Assembly: GCF_006874585.1 (NCBI RefSeq)
Contig: NZ_CP029762.1
Location: 855,107 to 919,106, forward strand
Direction of reading: 5' to 3'
Length of the DNA: 64,000 nucleotides
Source of the DNA: Sphingomonas sp. IC081
GTDB lineage: Bacteria > Pseudomonadota > Alphaproteobacteria > Sphingomonadales > Sphingomonadaceae
Shown here: one piece after another, positions 59,764 through 64,000 of the stretch
Numbering within the stretch: the first letter of the stretch is position 1
How the letters are laid out: each line of letters begins with the position of its first letter
Program-made: the position numbers and the translations under genes
The notes under the pieces: model-generated
Seen by the model: only the letters and a program-made list of their open reading frames with translations
Told to the model about the DNA's origin: nothing
The model's database searches: none

Positions 59764-60693
59764 GAGCCCGATCCAAAAGTTGTTGAGCAATACCAGCATG
59801 TTATGATTCACGCCGTCCTTGCGAGAGATGGAGTGATCAATGGCATGGACTGGCATTGCTCGAGAGGAGCATAGCCGCAAGGGACTGCGTTATCCAAGCG
59901 ACATGACGGATAAGGAGTGGGCGCTGGTGGCCCCGTTCATTCCCCCGGCAAAGCAAGGCGGTCGGCGGCGCAGCACGAATATGCGCGAAGTGGCCAACGC
60001 GCTGCTCTATCTGGCTTCGGCCGGGTGTGCCTGGCGCCTGCTGCCCAAGTGCTTTCCACCGGTCTCGACGGTTCGGCGCTATTTCTACGCCTGGCGTAAC
60101 GCGGGATTGTTCGAGGTGATGAACACGCTGCTGGTCATGAACCTGCGAGAGATCGAGGGGCGCGAAGCCTCTCCCAGTGCGGGCATCATCGATAGCCAGA
60201 GCGTGAAAACGACCGAAAGCGGCGGCCCGAGTGGATATGACGCGGGCAAGAAAGTCAAAGGCCGCAAGCGTCATATCCTGACCGACACCTCCGGTTTTCT
60301 GATCTCCATCCTCGTGCACACCGCCGATATTCAGGACCGTGATGGCGCCGTCGACGTGCTCAAAGGCATATGCCAGCGCTTCCCCTGGCTGCGCCATATC
60401 TTCGCCGATGGTGGCTACGCCGGAGACAAGCTCAGGAGAGCACTCGCCAAAGTCGGGAATTGGGTAATCGAGATCATCAAGCGTTCCGACAAGGCCGAGG
60501 GCTTCGAAGTCCTCCCGCGCCGCTGGGTCGTCGAGCGCACGTTCGCCTGGCTGGGGCGGTGCCGCCGCCTCGCAAAGGACTGGGAGGCGACCATCGCCTC
60601 GTCTACCGCCTGGGCCACGATCGCTTCTATCCGCATGCTCATCCGCAGAACCGCAAGATATTGCTACGCTTGAGACACTTTTGAATCGGGCTC
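59764..60693 (+). mobile_element. IS5-family insertion sequence, 930 bp, complete
   Basis: The left end GAGCCCGATCCAAAAGT and the right end, read inverted, GAGCCCGATTCAAAAGT match at 16 of 17 positions. A 3-bp AAA (on the plus strand) flanks both sides (59761-59763, 60694-60696), as a target duplication. It contains one intact transposase gene. The insertion point is inside copB. Confidence 0.9.
59840..60673 (+). CDS. IS5-family transposase
   Basis: A 277-aa DDE transposase encoded by a single frame. N-terminal DUF4096-like part: LRYPSDMTDKEWALVAPFIPPAKQGGRRR. Catalytic residues are seen at Asp118 (GIIDSQSVKT), Asp190 (FADGGYAG) and Glu232 (WVVERTFAW). GGAG precedes the ATG. No frameshift or stop, so the element may be active. 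Confidence 0.95.
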   Translation: MAWTGIAREEHSRKGLRYPSDMTDKEWALVAPFIPPAKQGGRRRSTNMREVANALLYLASAGCAWRLLPKCFPPVSTVRRYFYAWRNAGLFEVMNTLLVMNLREIEGREASPSAGIIDSQSVKTTESGGPSGYDAGKKVKGRKRHILTDTSGFLISILVHTADIQDRDGAVDVLKGICQRFPWLRHIFADGGYAGDKLRRALAKVGNWVIEIIKRSDKAEGFEVLPRRWVVERTFAWLGRCRRLAKDWEATIASSTAWATIASIRMLIRRTARYCYA

Positions 60694-61644
60694 AAAGACC
60701 GCCGAAACGCCGGACACCCCCTCACCCGCAGTCCGCGCAATCCGGGCGGTTCCGCCAAGCTTGCGCTCCCAGTTCACGCCCACGTAAGGGTCCAGCGATC
60801 GGTTTCGCTCGTAGCGCAGTCTCGCACCCATTTCGAGGCGCTCGAAGCCCGCTCCGACGTTCAGCGCCGGTACGTCCTGAAAGGCGAAATTGACTTCAGC
60901 CTCGGGTTCGAGCACCAGCGACTGGGTTATGCGCTGGGTATAGCCCGCCTTGCCGCGTGCGTGGACATCGCCCTTGTTCGAGACGAGCAACTGACCTTGC
61001 AGTTCGAACCAGTAAGGTGCCAGCCCCTCGATGCCGACCAGCGCGTAAGTGCGCTGCGGATCGGGCCGGAAGTCCTGCCGCATGCCGAGTTGCAGGTTGA
61101 ACCAGGGATCGAGCGCGTGACGCCAGTAGGCATTAAGCTCGATACGCTCGGCCCGCTCGCCGAAGGTGCCCTCGCCCTCGCTGGCAAGCACGATCCGGTC
61201 GATATCGCCGCCGTACCACGCCTGCCCTTCCCAGCCGAAACCGTCCCCGCCCTTGCCGGTGCGGAATTCCAGTTGGTCGACCTGAAGGGCGAAAGTGTTG
61301 AACTTCATCTCCTTCACCATCGCCGCGCGCGACGCCGCCATGCGATCGGGCGCGAAGAAGCGCTGCGCAGGAAAGTCGGTCGGCACCGGTGGCGGCGGGG
61401 CATCACCCGGCTCGTCGGAGACCGTGCTTGCGGGCACGGCGTGAGCGGAGTGATCCATGCCCTTCATATCCGGCGCGCTCATGTCCATGCCGGACATGTC
61501 CATCTGCGAATGGTCCATGCTGCCATGATCCATTCCGGCATGTTCGTCGGCTTGAGGCGGTGTGGGATTAGCCTCCTGCGCTTGCACGGCCAAAGGGGAG
61601 GTCGCCAGCAGCAGCGAGGTGAGGACCGGGAAGAACCGAGCCAT
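60664..61644 (-). CDS. copB: Copper resistance outer-membrane protein CopB, C-terminus replaced by IS5 sequence
   Basis: A 326-codon copB frame. A signal peptide (LLLATSPLAVQAQ) precedes a Met/His/Asp-rich copper-binding stretch (about 35-70, repeats of MDHSxMDMSGMDM). The CopB barrel follows (ELNAYWRHALDPWFNLQLGMRQDFRPDPQRTY, GLAPYWFELQGQLLVS). The native sequence ends at Phe encoded at 60694-60696; the next nine residues (EPDSKVSQA) come from the IS5 end. The original last six residues, ending in Phe, lie beyond the element. Loss of the terminal aromatic residue should impair barrel assembly by BamA. ATG 61644 overlaps a preceding TGA. Confidence 0.88.
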   Translation of the reverse strand: MARFFPVLTSLLLATSPLAVQAQEANPTPPQADEHAGMDHGSMDHSQMDMSGMDMSAPDMKGMDHSAHAVPASTVSDEPGDAPPPPVPTDFPAQRFFAPDRMAASRAAMVKEMKFNTFALQVDQLEFRTGKGGDGFGWEGQAWYGGDIDRIVLASEGEGTFGERAERIELNAYWRHALDPWFNLQLGMRQDFRPDPQRTYALVGIEGLAPYWFELQGQLLVSNKGDVHARGKAGYTQRITQSLVLEPEAEVNFAFQDVPALNVGAGFERLEMGARLRYERNRSLDPYVGVNWERKLGGTARIARTAGEGVSGVSAVFEPDSKVSQA

Positions 61645-61680
61645 CAGGCTTCTCCCTCCCGGCGCACCGTCACCACGCGC
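61644..61680 (-). pseudogene. copA: C-terminal remnant of copA
   Basis: The minus-strand codons Arg-Val-Val-Thr-Val-Arg-Arg-Glu-Gly-Glu-Ala-stop end in a TGA that overlaps the copB ATG (TGATG), as in a copAB operon. The frame is cut at 61680 by the left end of the IS3-family element. Only 11 residues remain, so the copA identity rests on position and on the RVVTV-type ending. Confidence 0.5.
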
Positions 61681-61733
61681 TGAAGCGCCCCGGGTTTTCC
61701 GGAGGCTCCGATTTATGAGAAGGAGCTTTCGTT

Positions 61734-62057
61734 ATGAGTAGAACCCGGAACAAGTTTTCACCTGAGATCCGCGATCGTGCAGTGCGTATGGTTGGCGAAC
61801 ATCGCGCCGATTACGGTTCGGAGTGGGAGGCGATGTCTTCGATTGCCGCCAAGATTGGCTGTACGGCCGAGACGCTGCGCCGCTGGTGCCGCGAGGAGGC
61901 GAGCCGACGAGCGGGGCCAGCGGCGCTTGCCGCTGATGAGAAGGCCAGGATCAAGCTGCTCGAGCGCGAGGTAAAGGAGTTGCGGCGCGCGAACGAGATC
62001 CTGCGCAAGGCATCGGCGTATTTTGCGCTGGCGGAGCTCGACCGCCGCGAGAGGTGA
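61734..62057 (+). CDS. IS3-family transposase OrfA
   Basis: A 107-aa OrfA with HTH_Tnp_1 helix-turn-helix (SSIAAKIGCTAETLRRWCRE) and a leucine-zipper-like coiled coil (IKLLEREVKELRRANEILRKASAYF). AAGGAG lies upstream of the ATG. The end overlaps the OrfB frame, as needed for programmed frameshifting in IS3 elements. Confidence 0.93.
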   Translation: MSRTRNKFSPEIRDRAVRMVGEHRADYGSEWEAMSSIAAKIGCTAETLRRWCREEASRRAGPAALAADEKARIKLLEREVKELRRANEILRKASAYFALAELDRRER

Positions 62058-62548
62058 TGATGTCGTTCATCGACGCGCATCGCGAGGACTTGGGTATCGA
62101 GCCGATCTGCCGCGAACTGGCGATCGCCCCGTCCTCCTATCGTGAACATGCTGCCCGTCTGGCCGACCCCGCCAGGCGTTCAGCACGTGCCCGGCGCGAT
62201 GACGACATGCGCGAGCTGCCAGAGAAACTCCGTCAGTCACTCACGTGGGACCAAGGTGCCGAGATGGCCCAGCACGCAACGCTCCGGGTCGACAGTGGAC
62301 TGAAAATCTACTTCTGCGATCCGCAAAGCCCATGGCAGCGTGGCTCAAATGAAAACACCAACGGCCTGCTCCGCCAATACTTCCCGAAGGGCACCGATCT
62401 CAGCCGGCACTCGATACCAGAACTCGAAGCAGTTGCTCACGCCATGAACACGCGCCCGCGTAAGACGCTCGGATGGAAGACACCTGCAGAAGTCCTCGAC
62501 CAGTTCCTCGCCCCGCAGCAGGAAGCAGGTGTTGCGACGACCGATTGA
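62054..62548 (+). pseudogene. Chimeric frame: IS3 OrfB N-terminus joined to IS30 transposase C-terminus
   Basis: A 164-codon frame. Residues 1-50 (FIDAHREDLGIEPICRELAIAPSSY, then ARRSARARRD) are the start of an IS3 OrfB. From about residue 53 the sequence switches to an IS30 transposase end (LRQSLTWDQGAEMAQH, YFCDPQSPWQRGSNENTNGL, LRQYFPKGTDLS, RPRKTLGWKTPAEVLDQFL). The integrase core of OrfB (its DDE) is not present. It is open throughout, an in-frame junction by chance or selection. Confidence 0.85.
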
Positions 62549-62549
62549 A
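62205..62549 (+). mobile_element. IS30-family relic
   Basis: The C-terminal part of an IS30 transposase with its stop at 62548, inserted within the IS3 OrfB. The IS30 N-terminus and left end are missing. The left boundary is estimated from where OrfB-like residues end. Confidence 0.6.
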
Positions 62550-62639
62550 TCCGCCCAATACCTTGCCATGAACTACACCCAGCGCCTTGCCGAAGCCAAC
62601 CTGGTTCCTTCAGTCGGCAGTGTCGGGGACTCTTACGAC
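62550..62639 (+). pseudogene. IS3 OrfB middle fragment
   Basis: The frame encodes SAQYLAMNYTQRLAEANL and VPSVGSVGDSYD, part of the IS3 OrfB catalytic core, then breaks at the IS110 insertion. It continues after 63924 as NALAETINGLYKAEVIW. Confidence 0.9.
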
Positions 62640-62840
62640 TGTGAGAAGATGCGTGCAGTCTGGAAGGTCTGACCCGTGCTTACGACTGACCACGTGTCAT
62701 GGCGTTGATCTGTCGGCCCTCCAGGCTGCACCCGGGGCGTCGCGAAACGTGACTTGATAGGAGCCTGAGGGAGTGCCGTCCCGTCACAGTCCTGTCCGCT
62801 CGCGAAGGGCCTTCGGGTTCCACCCGCCTGGAGGACCAAT
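62640..62840 (+). ncRNA. Putative IS110 bridge RNA region
   Basis: The non-coding left end has four short matches to the element's junctions. CTTACGACTG at 62679-62688 equals the left junction 62632-62641. GCGTTGAT at 62702-62709 is the complement of 63922-63929 at the right junction. ATAGGAGC at 62757-62764 equals the right end 63914-63921. TCACAGT at 62784-62790 is the complement of 62638-62644. These are the target-left, target-right, donor-left and donor-right guides expected of a bridge RNA. A TGAC-CACGT-GTCA hairpin lies between the first two. The transcript limits are not shown. Confidence 0.7.
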
Positions 62841-63908
62841 ATGCATGATATCACACCAGACGCCGTCGTCATCGGCATCGACACCCATAAAGACGTTCAC
62901 GTCGCGGTCGCGATCAACGGATTGGGCGCGCGGCTTGCCACAGCATCGTTCCCGGTAACCAGCAAGGGCTATCGCCAGGTAGCAGCTTGGGCAACCGAGC
63001 ACGGAACCGTGCACGCGTTCGGTATCGAAGGAACTGGCTCATACGGTGCCGGCCTCGCACGTGCGTTGGCTGCGAAGGGTTGGCGCGTCATTGAGGTCGG
63101 CCGGATCAACCGGCAGCTCCGGCGTCGATATGGCAAGACCGATACCGTGGATGCCGAGTCTGCTGCAAGGGCCGTGCTTGCGGGTGACGCTGGCGGTGAG
63201 CCCAAGCTCGGTGATGGCACCGTCGAAATGATCCGTCACCTCAAGATCGCCCGCGACACCGCGCTCAAAGCGCGAACACAAGCCATGGTCACGCTCAAGA
63301 CAATGCTGGTGAACGCGCCCCAGGCGTTGCGCGAGCGGTTCATCAGCATGACCGGCAAGATGACGCTTATCCACGCGATCGCAGCGCTGCGCCCGGGGGC
63401 ACTGCTATCCACCACTGCATCGGCGAAGATGGCGCTACGCGCATTGGCGAACCGATGGCTGATGCTGGATGCCGAGATCAAAGAGCACGAAGCCGTCCTC
63501 GAGCAGTTGGTGCGTGCCCACGCACCGGCATTGATGGATGCGCCTGGCGTGTCGACCGGTACCATCGCCGACATGCTCATTGTCTTGGGCGACAATCCTC
63601 AGCGGATCCGATCCGAGGCCGCGTTCGCCAAGCTATGCGGCGTGTGCCCCGTGCCGGCATCAAGTGGCAAGACCAACCGTCACCGGCTCAACCGCGGTGG
63701 CAACCGGCGGGCGAATGCGGCTCTGTACCGCGTCGCCTTGGTTCGCATGCGCCACCATCCGCCGACCCGCGAATATATCCAGCGCCGAACCGCCGAAGGC
63801 AAGTCACCTCGCGAAATCCGGCGGTGCCTCAAGCGCTACATCGCTCGCGAAATCTACCAACACCTTTGCACTGAAAAGCCGCTCCCAGCAGCCGCGAAAG
63901 GCTCTTGA
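62841..63908 (+). CDS. IS110-family transposase
   Basis: A 355-aa DEDD recombinase. N-terminal RuvC-like domain with Asp14 (IGIDTHKD), Glu63 (GIEGTGSYG) and Asp101/Asp104 (KTDTVDAESAA). A coiled-coil linker follows. The C-terminal Tnp_IS116/IS110/IS902 domain (DAPGVSTGTIADMLIVLGD, CPVPASSGKTNRHRLNRGGNRRANAAL) holds the catalytic serine region. GGAGG (62830-62834) precedes the ATG. The frame is intact. Confidence 0.95.
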   Translation: MHDITPDAVVIGIDTHKDVHVAVAINGLGARLATASFPVTSKGYRQVAAWATEHGTVHAFGIEGTGSYGAGLARALAAKGWRVIEVGRINRQLRRRYGKTDTVDAESAARAVLAGDAGGEPKLGDGTVEMIRHLKIARDTALKARTQAMVTLKTMLVNAPQALRERFISMTGKMTLIHAIAALRPGALLSTTASAKMALRALANRWLMLDAEIKEHEAVLEQLVRAHAPALMDAPGVSTGTIADMLIVLGDNPQRIRSEAAFAKLCGVCPVPASSGKTNRHRLNRGGNRRANAALYRVALVRMRHHPPTREYIQRRTAEGKSPREIRRCLKRYIAREIYQHLCTEKPLPAAAKGS

Positions 63909-63924
63909 CCAACATAGGAGCATC

Positions 63925-64000
63925 AACGCTTTGGCCGAAACAATCAATGGTCTCTACAAGGCAGAGGTAATCTGGCGCCAGCGCTCCTGGCCGAGTGCAT
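63925..64000 (+). pseudogene. IS3 OrfB C-terminal part, cut by the window end
   Basis: The frame encodes AACGCT-started NALAETINGLYKAEVIW followed by RQRSWPSA, the OrfB region after the second catalytic Asp. It is separated from its N-terminal parts by the IS110 element and runs out of the window. Confidence 0.88.

Larger units (their letters stand above)
62640..63924 (+). mobile_element. IS110-family element inserted in IS3 orfB
   Basis: Placed by the split of the OrfB sequence (…GDSYD before, NALAETING after). A ~200-nt non-coding left end, one transposase gene and about 16 nt of right end. There are no terminal inverted repeats, as expected for IS110. The junctions cannot be set better than one or two bases because a C is shared. 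Confidence 0.88.
61681..64000 (+). mobile_element. IS3-family element, interrupted by IS30 relic and IS110 element, running off the window
   Basis: The left terminus begins TGAAGCGCCCCGGGTTTTCC at 61681. The element carries orfA, a broken orfB N-terminus, an orfB middle piece (62550-62639) and an orfB C-terminal piece (63925 to the window end). The IS110 element lies between the last two. The right end is outside the window. Confidence 0.85.

Noticed and set aside
59447..59776. 109-codon minus-strand frame as a real small gene
   Set aside because: Its upstream part crosses the copB remnant and IS5 end. The meaningful part is a truncated methyltransferase that continues past its stop codon.
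1..64000. CRISPR arrays, tRNA and rRNA genes
   Set aside because: No regularly spaced repeats with unique spacers, no tRNA-like cloverleaf with CCA-type ends and no rRNA signature were noticed. The tandem arrays found are directly adjoining coding repeats.

Overview
The window is a GC-rich chromosomal segment from an alphaproteobacterium, most likely a sphingomonad (Novosphingobium/Sphingomonas type). This rests on the FecIR-linked TonB receptor with an STN domain, the Ros/MucR-family protein, the tad/cpa gene order and the ectABCD-ask set. No rRNA, tRNA or CRISPR array was seen.

Layout. (1) 0.2-13.1 kb, minus strand: a fructose PTS operon (fruB-fruK-fruA) runs into an OprB-type sugar porin, then an ECF sigma factor/anti-sigma pair (FecI/FecR), a TonB-dependent receptor and a PhoD-like phosphatase. 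A divergent LacI-type regulator (13.3 kb) faces fruB across two CG-centred palindromes, one overlapping the -10 of a TTGACA promoter. A shikimate-dehydrogenase-like gene and fructose-1,6-bisphosphatase follow it. (2) 16.3-20.1 kb: a tightly coupled four-gene minus-strand operon of two paralogous P-loop kinases, a polysaccharide-type flippase and an unknown protein, divergent from an OmpR/QseC-type two-component pair (20.3-22.4 kb). (3) 22.5-27.3 kb: small unknown genes, an AlkC-like DNA alkylation repair protein overlapping a GH76 glycosidase, and a Ros/MucR-family protein that has lost most zinc ligands and carries a long histone-H1-like Lys/Ala/Pro tail. (4) 27.6-41 kb: a Flp/Tad pilus locus (cpaB-C-E-F, tadB-C, TPR protein, tadG, flp, tadE, a degenerate prepilin-peptidase homologue) flanked by a response regulator and an orphan histidine kinase. 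A degenerate GGDEF-EAL protein and a collagen-like lipoprotein follow. (5) 45.7-59.3 kb: an osmoadaptation block consisting of a MarR regulator divergent from ectA-B-C-D-ask (hydroxyectoine), two MFS transporters (one ProP-like), a YbdG-type mechanosensitive channel, a secreted unknown, a DUF389 membrane protein and an SLC13/TrkA-C permease. It is bordered by a ClC channel fragment and a methyltransferase pseudogene. (6) 59.7-64 kb: an insertion-sequence pile-up. A 930-bp IS5-family element sits six codons before the copB stop. An IS3-family element truncates copA and is itself disrupted by an IS30 relic and an IS110 element.

The most notable signals are: the non-coding left end of the IS110 element, where four short segments match both sides of both junctions as expected of a bridge RNA; the IS5 insertion that removes CopB's terminal aromatic residue; the tad locus with two degenerate enzymes (prepilin peptidase, CpaE P-loop); the zinc-ligand-poor MucR with an H1-like tail; and a hairpin that buries the ribosome-binding site of the transporter gene after the ectoine operon.
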